From JAHELQ01 sp964491915 (GTDB taxonomy: Bacteria; Acidobacteriota; Aminicenantia; UBA2199), in NCBI GenBank assembly GCA_964491915.1, contig CAZBHS010000005.1:62001-126000 (forward strand): DNA of 64,000 nucleotides, written 5' to 3'. Below the pieces are notes generated by a model, which was not told the origin of the DNA, searched no databases, and saw nothing but the letters and a program-made list of their open reading frames with translations. Both the position numbers and the translations under genes were made by a program. Below are positions 28,255 to 36,806 of the stretch, piece after piece (within the stretch, counting starts at the first letter, position 1; each line of letters starts with the position of its first letter).

Positions 28255-31200
28255 ATGAACTTACCAGCATTTTCTTTAAAAAAACCGGTCACCATCATTG
28301 TTATCATGGTGATATTCATCACCATCGGCATCATCTCGTTGGTGAAGTTGCCGTTGGAAATGTTCCCGGACACGTCGTATCCGGGCTTGATGGTGTATGT
28401 CCCCTATCCATCGTCCTCTCCCGAAGAGGTGGAGCGCACCATCACCCGGCCGCTGGAGGACATTCTCTCCACCATCAACAACTTGAAAAACCTCAACTCC
28501 ACATCGTCCTCTTCCACCTCTAGAATCCACATGGAATTCGAAACCGGCACCAATATGGATGTCGCTTCGATGGAGATCCGGGACAAAGTGGACCAGATCC
28601 GCTCAAATCTGCCGGACGATATCGAAAAAATCAGCATCCGCCGCTGGTCAACCTCGGACTTCCCCGTGATATCCTTCAGTATCTCCCTACCGGGCGGACA
28701 CGAAAACCTCTACTATTTATCGGAAAACAAGATCCAACCGGAGTTGGAGCGCATCGAAGGGGTGGCCAACGTCGAGATCCGCGGCATCCGTAACAAGCAA
28801 TTGATCATCACCCTGAAGCCGGAACTATTCAACTCATCGTCCCTCAACATTCTCGATCTCATCGACACCATCCGCAACAACAACATCAACATCTCCGCCG
28901 GATACGTGGAAGAGAGTGTGGATCCAAAGTCCAGGGGGAAACGCTATTTGGTCAGGGTACCGGGCGAGCTGAAATATGTGGAAGAGATTAACAAACTCCC
29001 CCTCAACCGGCAGGGGTTGAAAATAAAAGATGTGGCCACTGTGACCTACGATTATCCGGAGCGGGACCATTTCCACCGTCTCAACGGTCACGATTCGTTG
29101 AGTTTCAGGATTTACCGGGCATCCAACGCCAATGTGGTGGATGTATGCCGGAGGGTGACCGCCACCATCAAAAAAATGCAAGGCGAGGTCCCGGAACTCA
29201 AAAAAATGGAATACCTCTCCTACAGGGATCAATCGGAGGATATCGTCAATAGCCTGAGGGATTTATCGTTTGCGGGGCTTATCGGAGGGCTGCTGGCGAT
29301 TCTGATATTGCTATTGTTCTTGCGCAAACTCAGGAGCACTATTATCATCGCGGTGGCCATTCCAATGGCGGTGGTGTTCACCTTCAGTTTCATGTACATC
29401 TACCGGGCGCTGTTCGACGCTTCCATCACCATCAATATCATCTCCCTCAGCGGAATGATGATCGCGATCGGCATGCTGGTGGACAATAGCGTCGTGGTCC
29501 TGGAAAACATATTCCGCCTCAAAGAGGAGAAAGGCTATCCGGCTCTCAAAGCCGCGGTGGAAGGCAGCAGCGAGGTGGCCATGGCAGTGACCGCCTCCAC
29601 GTTGACCACATTGGTGGTCTTCATTTCAGTGAGCTTTGTCTCCGCTTCGGGATTCGGCCGCTGGATGGGCGCATTCGCCCTCACCATATCGCTCGCTCTC
29701 ATCGCCTCCCTCTTGGTATCACTTACATTCATCCCATTGGCGGGCAGTAAATTGTTGACCGGCAAGGTCAAACCAAAAGCCCGTTGGTTGGTGAAGACCA
29801 CATCCCTCTACGAAAGAATCATCCAATGGACGATCGACAGTTGGAAGACAAAGTTGGTCACTGTAATGGCGGCGCTCCTGGTGCTTGCCGGCGGATTGTT
29901 CATGATTCTCAACATCGAGCGGGAACTCATGCCCAGCAGTGAGGAGCGGGAACTTTCCATGACCGTCTTTATGCCCCGGAGCTTCACATTGAAAGAGATG
30001 CAGGATTTATTCGGACATTTCGAAAAGATTTTCCAGGAAAACAAACAGCAATTGGCCATCCGCTACATCACCACCAACTATGACACAGAAAACCTCCGGC
30101 AGGGGCGCTTCAGAGGAAGCGTTGACCTATATCTCACCGAAGAGGGTCCGTCGATTGCCGAGATCAAGAAAAAAATGCAAGAGTTGGCGCCGCCTCGAGC
30201 GGGCATCACCTATGAATTCGGTGAACGCCGTCATAGGGGCGGGCATTCATCCGGTATCCGGGTGGAATTGGTGGGAATGGACTTTACCAAATTGACCGAA
30301 TTGGCGCCTATCGTTGCAGAGAAGCTTCGCACTGTGGAAGATGTGGAAGATGTGACCTCCGATCTCGAAGGGGGCGATACCCAGTTGATGGTCAAGGTTG
30401 ACCGCAAACGGGCGGAAAGCTCGGGCGTGGATAGCGGTAGGGTGGCGAGAACAATCATGTCCTCCATCTCCGATCGTCCCATCGGCAAATTCAAAACCGA
30501 GAACAAAGAGATTGACATCATCCTGAAAATTCACAAAGAAAGAGGGTTTTCCCAGGAGGATCTCAAGAATCTCTCCCTCAAAAGCGGCGAAAAACAGATT
30601 CCGTTGTCGGCGATTTCAAGCTTCAGCTACCGGATGGGCTCCACCTCCATTCGCAAGGAGAACAAGAAGTCGAAGCTACGGCTATCCGTCAATTCCTCCG
30701 CCAAAGGGATGACCAAAATCACCACCAATATCAAGGCGGCGCTGGATACGATCCCCTTTCCCGAAGGGTACACCTGGAGTTTCGGCTCCAACTGGAGACG
30801 GTTCCAGGAATCGGAGCAGGGATCGAAGATGGCTATCATTCTGGCGTTGATATTTATCTATATCATCATGGCCTCGCTGTTCGAGTCGTTTGTCCATCCC
30901 TTCACTATATTGCTGACAGTTCCATTGGCGGTGTTCGGTGTGGGATTTTTCTACACGATTTCAGGCATCACCCTGAATACAGCGTCGTACTTGGGCTTGC
31001 TCACTCTGTTCGGTATCGTTGTGAACAACGGCATCATTCTCATCGACCACATCCGCACCCTCAGAGGCAAAGGTTTGCCTAAAGACCGGGCCATCGTCCA
31101 GGCGGGAAAAGACCGCTTGAGGCCCATTGTGATGACCGCCATCACCACCATCTTCGGCGTGCTTCCCATGGCCCTTCCAGTCCTCTTACCGCAATTTTTC

Positions 31201-31380
31201 CCGGCGGCTCAAGGGCGCGCCCAGATGTGGGCTCCCATCAGTGTGGCCATTTTGGGGGGATTATCCACCTCAACCTTCTTCACCCTCATTATTCTCCCCA
31301 CTTTCTACTCCATCGCCGACTCCGCCACCACCCGCGTCAAGAAATTCTTCAAATTCGAGAGCCACAACCCCTCGTTCTAA
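28255..31380 (+). CDS. RND efflux pump inner-membrane subunit 2
   Basis: A 1041-aa RND transporter, clearly diverged from the one before it but with the same 12-TM architecture (FSLKKPVTIIVIMVIFITIG at the N-terminus). TM4 reads GMLVDNSVVVLEN, again with a single Asp, and the TM10 position has IDHIRTL with Arg in place of the AcrB Lys. The gene is third in the adaptor-RND-RND operon. Two different RND subunits with one adaptor recall MdtBC-type heteromeric pumps, although two separate homotrimers are also possible. It ends at a bidirectional hairpin shared with the convergent peptide array. Confidence 0.92.
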   Translation: MNLPAFSLKKPVTIIVIMVIFITIGIISLVKLPLEMFPDTSYPGLMVYVPYPSSSPEEVERTITRPLEDILSTINNLKNLNSTSSSSTSRIHMEFETGTNMDVASMEIRDKVDQIRSNLPDDIEKISIRRWSTSDFPVISFSISLPGGHENLYYLSENKIQPELERIEGVANVEIRGIRNKQLIITLKPELFNSSSLNILDLIDTIRNNNINISAGYVEESVDPKSRGKRYLVRVPGELKYVEEINKLPLNRQGLKIKDVATVTYDYPERDHFHRLNGHDSLSFRIYRASNANVVDVCRRVTATIKKMQGEVPELKKMEYLSYRDQSEDIVNSLRDLSFAGLIGGLLAILILLLFLRKLRSTIIIAVAIPMAVVFTFSFMYIYRALFDASITINIISLSGMMIAIGMLVDNSVVVLENIFRLKEEKGYPALKAAVEGSSEVAMAVTASTLTTLVVFISVSFVSASGFGRWMGAFALTISLALIASLLVSLTFIPLAGSKLLTGKVKPKARWLVKTTSLYERIIQWTIDSWKTKLVTVMAALLVLAGGLFMILNIERELMPSSEERELSMTVFMPRSFTLKEMQDLFGHFEKIFQENKQQLAIRYITTNYDTENLRQGRFRGSVDLYLTEEGPSIAEIKKKMQELAPPRAGITYEFGERRHRGGHSSGIRVELVGMDFTKLTELAPIVAEKLRTVEDVEDVTSDLEGGDTQLMVKVDRKRAESSGVDSGRVARTIMSSISDRPIGKFKTENKEIDIILKIHKERGFSQEDLKNLSLKSGEKQIPLSAISSFSYRMGSTSIRKENKKSKLRLSVNSSAKGMTKITTNIKAALDTIPFPEGYTWSFGSNWRRFQESEQGSKMAIILALIFIYIIMASLFESFVHPFTILLTVPLAVFGVGFFYTISGITLNTASYLGLLTLFGIVVNNGIILIDHIRTLRGKGLPKDRAIVQAGKDRLRPIVMTAITTIFGVLPMALPVLLPQFFPAAQGRAQMWAPISVAILGGLSTSTFFTLIILPTFYSIADSATTRVKKFFKFESHNPSF

Positions 31381-31389
31381 TTTCACCAT

Positions 31390-31427
31390 AAAAAAGAATC
31401 CCCCATGCCCGGAAGCATGGGGGGATT
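31390..31427 (-). terminator. Terminator of the precursor-peptide array (bidirectional)
   Basis: A 12-bp stem (31397-31408 with 31415-31427, one bulged G) with a six-base loop. On the minus strand it is followed by six T residues (plus-strand A run, 31390-31395). It lies between the convergent RND operon and the last peptide gene and can serve both. Confidence 0.8.
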
Positions 31428-31442
31428 GCTAATTAGAGATTT

Positions 31443-31640
31443 CTAGCAACCGACAGTACACGCCTCTAAACTTAATCGAGGGTTGCAATACCGGGCTTCG
31501 GTGCAATAGTAGCACTCCGAGTAACAGGTATAGCCGGGGGCTGAAATATATCCGCCTTTCAGACTTTTCATCTCCCGGTTCTCCAGAGATACTACGGTAC
31601 TCTTGTTAAGCAACAATTTTTTGTTGAGTTGTTTCTTCAT
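31443..31640 (-). CDS. GG-leader Cys-rich precursor peptide 1 (last of six)
   Basis: A 65-aa precursor. The leader KKQLNKKLLLNKSTVVSLE ends in a double-Gly site (LKGG, about residue 30), and the core starts YISAPGYTC and carries six Cys. The leader pattern (KKLxLNKxTVxxLExxEMxxxKGG) is that of GG-type natural-product precursors common in Bacteroidota and relatives, including class I lanthipeptides. GGAGG lies upstream of the ATG. It is the promoter-distal member and differs from the others by a longer C-terminus. No LanB/LanC, radical SAM or YcaO enzyme is encoded in the window. Confidence 0.8.
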   Translation of the reverse strand: MKKQLNKKLLLNKSTVVSLENREMKSLKGGYISAPGYTCYSECYYCTEARYCNPRLSLEACTVGC

Positions 31641-31681
31641 GCTTTTCCTCCATCATTCATTGATTTTAAGATAGATTGCGA

Positions 31682-31864
31682 TTAGAAGCAATCTCGAGTA
31701 GGGTTGGCCTTGCAATAAGCGGGATTGGTGCAATCAGCACAATCAGACAAACACGTACCGCCGGCGGAGATATACCCGCCCTTCATGTCTTTCATCTCTT
31801 TGGTTTCAAGAGATACTACGGTGTTTTTGTTGAGTAAAAGTTTTTTGTTGAGGTTTTTTTTCAT
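31682..31864 (-). CDS. GG-leader Cys-rich precursor peptide 2
   Basis: A 60-aa precursor starting at the second ATG (MKKNLNKK), because GGAG lies 9 bases before it and inside the longer reading. The leader ends in MKGG; the core YISAGGTCLSDC has five Cys plus Ser and Thr residues and ends in TRDCF. The leader is almost identical to those of peptides 4 and 5, while the core varies between its Cys residues, as expected for diversifying products that share one maturation and export route. Confidence 0.82.
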   Translation of the reverse strand: MKKNLNKKLLLNKNTVVSLETKEMKDMKGGYISAGGTCLSDCADCTNPAYCKANPTRDCF

Positions 31865-31893
31865 TGTTGAATTCTCCATTATTCAATTGTTTT

Positions 31894-31951
31894 AAGCGAA
31901 GCCCCCACGCCCTTGCGACCAATACTCGACCGCGAGAACATGGGGGCGCTT
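31894..31951 (-). other. Intercistronic hairpin between peptide genes 3 and 2
   Basis: GCCCCCA (31901-31907) pairs with TGGGGGC (31941-31947), with a further AAGC/GCTT outside. Similar C-run/G-run hairpins with CATG at the base of the loop recur between other peptide genes. There is no T run on the minus strand, so it is more likely an mRNA processing or stability element than a full terminator. Confidence 0.5.
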
Positions 31952-31973
31952 CACGATCTGTAAATAGTGTTAT

Positions 31974-32159
31974 TTAGCACCCGACTCTAGTGTAAACGGG
32001 GCTACAGTACTGGGCATCGGTGCAATAGGCACAATCAGTCCAGCAAGTATAACCAGCCGCTGAGAGATATCCGCCTTTGGCATCTTTCATTTCATTACTT
32101 TCAAGGGATACCACTGTGTTTTTGTTGAGTAACAATTTTTTGGTGAGTTGTTTTTTCAT
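31974..32159 (-). CDS. GG-leader Cys-rich precursor peptide 3
   Basis: A 61-aa precursor with GGAGG upstream of the ATG. The leader KKQLTKKLLLNKNTVVSLE ends in AKGG. The core YLSAAGYTCWTDC has five Cys with the shared spacing TC-x2-DC-x2-CT-x3-YC and ends in TRVGC. It combines a core start like that of peptide 1 with a tail like that of peptide 4, suggesting recombination among copies. The odd number of Cys speaks against purely paired disulfides and leaves room for thioether or dimer formation (inference). Confidence 0.82.
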   Translation of the reverse strand: MKKQLTKKLLLNKNTVVSLESNEMKDAKGGYLSAAGYTCWTDCAYCTDAQYCSPVYTRVGC

Positions 32160-32243
32160 TCTTCATCCTCCGTAATTTAATTCAAACCAAGGAGGGCGTC
32201 TTACAGTCCCTGCGCCCTCTTAGTATTTATATGCCTGTGATGA

Positions 32244-32273
32244 GATCCCCCAAACCCGGAGGCATGGGGGATC
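32244..32273 (-). other. Intercistronic hairpin between peptide genes 4 and 3
   Basis: A perfect 8-bp stem GATCCCCC/GGGGGATC. A second hairpin (GAGGGCG with the GCGCCCTC side) lies just downstream near 32190-32220. The segment GCATGGGGGATCGTTATCTTTGTT is repeated after peptide gene 5, so this 3' region was duplicated with the gene. Confidence 0.5.
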
Positions 32274-32301
32274 GTTATCTTTGTTATAATTTAGACGTCA
32301 A

Positions 32302-32484
32302 CTAGCACACTCTGGTATAGATGGGGCTACAGTATTCGGGATAGGTGCAATAGGTGCCGCAATCGGTCATGCAGGTTCCGCCGGCGGAGATATACCCACC
32401 TTTCATGTCTTTCATTTCGTTACCTTCGAGAGTTACCACGGTGTTTTTGTTGAGTAAGAGTTTTTTGTTGAGATTTTTTTTCAT
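32302..32484 (-). CDS. GG-leader Cys-rich precursor peptide 4
   Basis: A 60-aa precursor from MKKNLNKK at 32484. The upstream in-frame ATGs (to 32550) lie in the intercistronic hairpin region, and GGAG precedes the inner ATG. The leader ends in MKGG; the core YISAGGTCMTDC carries five Cys and ends in YTRVC. It is closest to peptide 5, and both have the insertion TYCTYPEYC. The 3' region (stop TAG preceded on the plus strand by CGTCAA) is shared with peptide 5, marking a recent tandem duplication. Confidence 0.82.
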   Translation of the reverse strand: MKKNLNKKLLLNKNTVVTLEGNEMKDMKGGYISAGGTCMTDCGTYCTYPEYCSPIYTRVC

Positions 32485-32532
32485 TGTTGAATCCTCCATA
32501 ATTAATTTAATTCCAATACCTATCTGACGAAG

Positions 32533-32554
32533 CCCCATGCCCTGAAGCATGGGG
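32533..32554 (-). other. Intercistronic hairpin between peptide genes 5 and 4
   Basis: A perfect stem CCCCATGC/GCATGGGG with the six-base loop CCTGAA. It is nearly the same stem as in the array terminator at 31397-31427 but lacks a downstream T run on the minus strand. Confidence 0.5.
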
Positions 32555-32586
32555 GATCGTTATCTTTGTTGCTTGTAAATCGTCAA

Positions 32587-32772
32587 CTAGCAAAATCTAG
32601 TATAGTTGATCTGACAATATTCGGGATAGGTGCAATAGGTATTGCAATCGGTATCGATGCAGGTTCCGCCGGCGGAAATGTATCCACCCTTCATGTCTTT
32701 CAGCGAATTACTGTCGAGAGATACCACGGTGTTTTTGTTGAGTAATAGTTTTTTGCTGAGATTTTTTTTCAT
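32587..32772 (-). CDS. GG-leader Cys-rich precursor peptide 5
   Basis: A 61-aa precursor with leader KKNLSKKLLLNKNTVVSLD ending in MKGG, and core YISAGGTCIDTDCNTYC with five Cys, ending in TRFC. GGAG lies upstream of the ATG. It is the closest relative of peptide 4. One extra residue between the first two Cys of the core shows that loop length is allowed to vary. The gene sits between peptides 6 and 4 and is presumably on the same transcript. Confidence 0.82.
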   Translation of the reverse strand: MKKNLSKKLLLNKNTVVSLDSNSLKDMKGGYISAGGTCIDTDCNTYCTYPEYCQINYTRFC

Positions 32773-32822
32773 TGTTGAATCCTCCGTTATATAGTTTCAG
32801 ATTACAAAATCTGGTTTCAATA

Positions 32823-33017
32823 TTAATCACAACCAACTGAGTTACAACTGACTGTCGGCGGCGGGCAGGTCTCTACCCTTGTGCAATATTCACAATCGGT
32901 TATGCACGTCCATTTAGAGATAACTCCGCCCATAATTTGGTTCATGGCCTGGTGGTCTAGGGATGCGATCGTGATTTTGTTGAAGAGAAATTTTTTCTGA
33001 AATTTTGGCTTTCTCAT
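32823..33017 (-). CDS. GG-leader Cys-rich precursor peptide 6 (first, divergent)
   Basis: The promoter-proximal and most diverged member: leader RKPKFQKKFLFNKITIASLD, double-Gly site IMGG rather than KGG, and core VISKWTCITDCEYCT with six Cys. AGGAGG precedes GTG-ATG; either could start translation, and the ATG at 33017 is given. The conserved leader spine (KKFLFNKxTIxSL and a GG about 14 residues later) ties it to the family despite a different core tail (PPPTVSCNSVGCD). Confidence 0.75.
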   Translation of the reverse strand: MRKPKFQKKFLFNKITIASLDHQAMNQIMGGVISKWTCITDCEYCTRVETCPPPTVSCNSVGCD

Positions 33018-33119
33018 CACTTTGGTTCCTCCTTGCACTTACACTTACCTCCGTTTGGTTCCACCACCAGGATTCAATACAAAATCCCAATATTTTTCTA
33101 CTTTTTGTTTCCAATCACC

Positions 33120-33148
33120 ATGCTAGCATACCGAAAATTTATCTGCAA
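33120..33148 (-). promoter_or_regulatory. Candidate promoter of the precursor-peptide array
   Basis: On the minus strand TTGCAG (33148-33143) and TAGCAT (33125-33120) are 17 bases apart, about 100 bases before the first peptide gene. The boxes match the consensus only partly, so this is a tentative assignment. Confidence 0.35.
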
Positions 33149-33180
33149 GTAGAAAAATATTTTTTCCCCCGCCATAAATG

Positions 33181-33208
33181 AAAAAGGCCGGAAACTGAGT
33201 TCCGGCCT
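33181..33208 (-). terminator. Terminator of proS
   Basis: AGGCCGGAA/TTCCGGCCT stem with a short loop, followed on the minus strand by five T residues, 25 bases after the proS stop. Confidence 0.85.
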
Positions 33209-33232
33209 GTGTATTTGGTATTAATAAATGTC

Positions 33233-34996
33233 TTATCGATAGGGTATTTCTTTGACGGTAGCCTCGATGTCCGCTTCGAGCGCCTCTTTGGCCCCTTTAG
33301 TGAGGGCGACGATCTCTTCCACCGGAATAATCTCACTGTCTTTGGAGGTGCGAAGCTTCAGCTCTGCGCCGCCTTTTTTCAGCGAACGGCTACTCACCGT
33401 CACTCTGATGGGGATGCCAATCAGGTCGGCGTCTTTAAATTTAGTCCCCGGAGACTCGTCGCGGTCATCATATAGAACTTCGATTCCCTCAGCCTCCAGA
33501 TCTTTGTACGCCTGATCCGCGATCTTTTTCCCGTCGTCGCCGATGGCCACCAGATAGACATGATACGGAGCCACAGTGATGGGCCAGATGAGGCCGTTCT
33601 CATCATTGCGTTCTTCGGCGATACTGGCCAGCAAACGTCCAACGCCGATACCGTAAGAGCCCATGATCACTTTCTCCAATTTACCGTCCTGATTCAGGAA
33701 ATTGCAGCCCATGGAATCGCTATACCGGGTTCCCAACTTGAAGATGTTGCCGATCTCGACGCCGCGGCTCGATTCTAGAGGCTTGCCGCAGTTGAGGCAA
33801 GGATCACCTTCCAACGCGGTGGCGATATCCGTGACGATATCCGCTTTGTAATCCCTCTGGTAATTCACGTTGAGGAGATGGTATCCCTCCTCGTTGGCGC
33901 CGGCCACCAGATTGGAGGATTCAGCCGCCAGGTCGTCCACAATCACGATGGCGCCTTCGATACCAACCGCCGACGCGTAACCGGGCACGCAACCCACAGC
34001 TTTGATCTCTTCATCGACGGCGGGGCGCAACGCTTTGGCTTTGATAATATTGGAGATTTTAGTCTCATTGGCCTCCATGTCGCCGCGCACAATAGCGATC
34101 ACCAGTTTATCTTCATATTCCTCGGTGTCTTCATTCTTGATGGAGGCAGTTCTGAACACCACTTTCGCGGTCTTGCTTTCAGGGATATCCAGGAATTTAG
34201 CCAGATCTTCAATGGTGGAGGCATTGGGAGTCGCCACCTTTTCCATCGGCAACAGATCCTCTTTCACCGGCTCCGGTTTGCGGAATTTGGAAATCTGACG
34301 ATTGGCGGAAAATCCGCACTCTTTACAAATCATCAGAGTATCTTCGCCAATGGGAGTCAGATACATGAACTCGTGGGCGATACTGCCGCCCATCATTCCG
34401 CTGTCGGATTTCACCGCCACCACCGGCAACCGGCAACGGTTGGCGATATTGAAGTAGGCCTGGTAATGATTGCGGTATTGGACATCGAGCCCTTCCTCGG
34501 TTGCGTCCAGGCTGTAACTATCCTTCATCACAAACTCGCGGACACGGATCAAGCCGGCTCTCGGTCTGGGGTCGTCCCGCCATTTGGTCTGGAAGTGGTA
34601 AATCAAGGCGGGCATTTGTTTATAAGAACGAATTTCTCTGCGCACCAAATAAGCGACAACCTCTTCGTGGGTCATGGCCAGAACCATCTCGTGATCGTTC
34701 CGGTCCTTAAATTTACCCAATTCCGAACCAATCTGGTAAAACCGTTTGGTCTCTTTCCAGATCTCGGACGGGTGCACCACCGGCATGGTCAATTCCTGAC
34801 CGCCTATTTTATTGATTTCATCGCGAATGATTTGCTCGATTTTTTTTGCCGTCCGGTAGGCAAACGGGAGGCTGATAAAAATTCCAGCGGCCAATTGCCG
34901 CACAAAGCCCGCCCTCAATAACAGTTTATGGCTAATGACCTCCGCGTCTTTGGGGTCATCCCGCTGGGTCTTGACAAAATTTTGACTCATTAACAT
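33233..34996 (-). CDS. proS: Prolyl-tRNA synthetase, bacterial type
   Basis: A class II aminoacyl-tRNA synthetase that charges tRNA-Pro. At 587 aa it has the length of the bacterial type, with the inserted editing domain between motifs 2 and 3. Visible are RQLAAGIF at the N-terminus, motif 2 (RPRAGLIRVREFVMKDSYS), the insertion with KTAKVVFRTA and editing-domain-like LVIAIVRGD, motif 3 (SYGIGVGRLLA), and the C-terminal anticodon-binding domain. The start at 34996 has GAGG upstream; a second ATG two codons in is the alternative. It is monocistronic with its own terminator and is the clearest housekeeping gene of the region. Confidence 0.97.
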   Translation of the reverse strand: MLMSQNFVKTQRDDPKDAEVISHKLLLRAGFVRQLAAGIFISLPFAYRTAKKIEQIIRDEINKIGGQELTMPVVHPSEIWKETKRFYQIGSELGKFKDRNDHEMVLAMTHEEVVAYLVRREIRSYKQMPALIYHFQTKWRDDPRPRAGLIRVREFVMKDSYSLDATEEGLDVQYRNHYQAYFNIANRCRLPVVAVKSDSGMMGGSIAHEFMYLTPIGEDTLMICKECGFSANRQISKFRKPEPVKEDLLPMEKVATPNASTIEDLAKFLDIPESKTAKVVFRTASIKNEDTEEYEDKLVIAIVRGDMEANETKISNIIKAKALRPAVDEEIKAVGCVPGYASAVGIEGAIVIVDDLAAESSNLVAGANEEGYHLLNVNYQRDYKADIVTDIATALEGDPCLNCGKPLESSRGVEIGNIFKLGTRYSDSMGCNFLNQDGKLEKVIMGSYGIGVGRLLASIAEERNDENGLIWPITVAPYHVYLVAIGDDGKKIADQAYKDLEAEGIEVLYDDRDESPGTKFKDADLIGIPIRVTVSSRSLKKGGAELKLRTSKDSEIIPVEEIVALTKGAKEALEADIEATVKEIPYR

Positions 34997-35097
34997 GGCA
35001 ATATCCTCATCATCATAATTTATAACTGGTTAACACCGTCCTCTATTTCTAACAGATAACCCCCTTCGTGTCAACAACACAGCGGATTTCTCCTAAA

Positions 35098-35137
35098 AAA
35101 GCAGAGACCCGGAAGAGTGAATTCATCCAGGTCTCGA
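35098..35137 (-). terminator. Terminator after the secreted protein gene
   Basis: GAGACC-type stem (GAGACCxGGA with TCCxGGTCTC) around a ~16-base loop, followed on the minus strand by six T residues. Confidence 0.7.
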
Positions 35138-35146
35138 CACATAGAA

Positions 35147-35653
35147 TTACTGGATAACTAAAGCGCCGGAACAGGTGGTTCCCACTTTGAACATCGCGAC
35201 ATTGGCGGCTTTTCCATCCATATTGAGCGTGGCGATCATATGCAGGTTTTCATTAAAAAATGAATTCGGGACGATCAACTCCTGCTGAGCCGCCACCGGT
35301 CCGCCATTGTCCCAAACCGGATTTCCTGTGGCCAATTCATAAATCGCCACATTGGCGGCGTCGATGCCCACAGGAATCAGCAAATCGTCCCCGGCGAAGC
35401 GGATGTCGCCCCAGGGGTCGTTGTCGTCATTGAGCTGTACACAAGAATAGTATTTCTCGTGGAATTTCCCATTGGCGTCCAGCCATGCTTTATGCACCAA
35501 CTTGTTATTCTCATTGTAGGTATAAACGGTGCCGTTCCCGTCAACAATCTGTGTGAAACCGTCGCAAATTGCCAGTAGCGGCCCGCTAAAAAATAGAAAA
35601 ATCACCAAGATTAAAATCATAGGGGTGAGTTTTGAACGTCTGAAAATAAACAT
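35147..35653 (-). CDS. Secreted protein of unknown function
   Basis: A 168-aa protein. The start at 35653 (MFIFRRSKLT) is chosen because AAGGAG lies 8 bases upstream; a longer reading to 35713 has no such site. A hydrophobic segment (PMILILVIFLFFSGPLLA) acts as signal peptide or anchor. The mature part has few Cys, repeated AANVAIYE/AANVAMFK strands and motifs such as GNPVWDNGGPV, suggesting an all-beta fold. No family is recognised. It is flanked by proS and the kinase-like gene, is transcribed alone and has its own terminator. Confidence 0.7.
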   Translation of the reverse strand: MFIFRRSKLTPMILILVIFLFFSGPLLAICDGFTQIVDGNGTVYTYNENNKLVHKAWLDANGKFHEKYYSCVQLNDDNDPWGDIRFAGDDLLIPVGIDAANVAIYELATGNPVWDNGGPVAAQQELIVPNSFFNENLHMIATLNMDGKAANVAMFKVGTTCSGALVIQ

Positions 35654-35764
35654 TATACGTCTCCTTTTTACTATATAGTTCCTGAAATCTACATCTTCCA
35701 TTAGCAAGATCAAAATGGCATTTTACCTAAATAATTTTTTTTATTCAAACCGCGGGAGGTAAAA

Positions 35765-36806
35765 ATGATCTGGGAACACATAAAAATTTTCCTTATTATT
35801 GCATTATTGAGCAATGTTTTTTACAATGAAGTCGTGAAGAAACAAATCAACTCTGAACCGGAGCAGCGCAACTCTAACGGAAAAGATCCATACGCGGTAT
35901 GGGCCTGCGGTCCTGCTTCCAGCGGGAAAAGCACCATCGCCGCCGCCGCAGTTCAACCGCTTGGGTTCGAATGTACCGACCTGGATGAGACATTCGAGCG
36001 ATTGCTTCAAAAATACGAATTGGTAAATTCAATCCCCGACATCAGTCCTAAAGAAAAGGAGAGGCTTCACGCCGAACACATTTCCCGCCAAATGGCCGAA
36101 GCTATCATTTCTGATCCTGAATTCGACGGACACATCGATCCCAAAGTATTTATCGTTCGCCTCTCCAAAGAACTCCACGAGAATAATTTAAGTCTGAAAT
36201 TTGTTTTGGAATTGGAAAAATTCACTCGTGAAAAGGTGGGCATGAAGCCGGTGGAAGGAGAACTATTTCTCAAAGAGATTTGCCCGAGAATGGGCGATTG
36301 GGAACATCCGGAAGAGTTCCTGTCCGAACGCCCGGTCATCAATCCCTTCCACATACTCATGGTGGCCCGCGAAATCACCCGCCGCAAAATCCGCGATGCG
36401 ATAGATCACAGACAAAACATCCTCATTATCGACAGAGGGATCATTCTAAGCAAAGTACTGGAAACAAAGCGCAATTTGGAAGCCAACGGTTTCCAATCCT
36501 TTCTCTTATGGTTTGACCTGGATAGCATCCAGTTGGCGGTGGAGCGCAACCTCCAACGAGCCGATGCCGGGGGCCGGAAAGATTCACCCAAAATCATCAG
36601 CCGCAGCTTCCAGATGACCTCTCTGGCCCGGGAGTTGCTTATATCCCAATTCATACCCAACGCAACCAACATCGATAACTCNNNNNNNNNNNNNNNNNNN
36701 NNNNNNNNNNNNNNNNNNNNNNNNNNNNNNNGGCGACCAACACATCAAAGCCCACATCGACCAAACCGCCGCCATCATCCAAAACTGGATGAATGAAAAA
36801 AAATAG
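35765..36806 (+). CDS. Membrane-anchored P-loop kinase-like protein, interrupted by an assembly gap
   Basis: A Walker A motif GPASSGKST (residues 49-57) follows an N-terminal hydrophobic segment (residues 5-19). The DLDETF that comes next and the later LIIDRGIIL and LLWFDLD strands suit a zeta-toxin-, KTI12- or nucleotide-kinase-like fold. Fifty N bases (36682-36731) cut the gene. The frame kept through the Ns gives an unlikely Pro/His/Arg-rich end. The other frame gives GDQHIKAHIDQTAAIIQNWM and a stop at 36804-36806, which reads like a genuine helical C-terminus. The gap size is therefore probably nominal and the gene intact in the organism. Its substrate is unknown. Confidence 0.6.
36682..36731. 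other. Assembly gap (50 N)
   Basis: A run of exactly 50 N inside the kinase-like gene; it is likely a placeholder length, since the downstream frame makes sense only if the real length differs. Confidence 0.95.

Noticed and set aside
31443..33017. Precursor array as a CRISPR-like repeat region
   Set aside because: The repetition is explained by six paralogous reading frames with ribosome binding sites.
33878..34921. Long plus-strand open frame opposite proS
   Set aside because: It is a shadow of a well-conserved synthetase; it is His-rich and has no domain.
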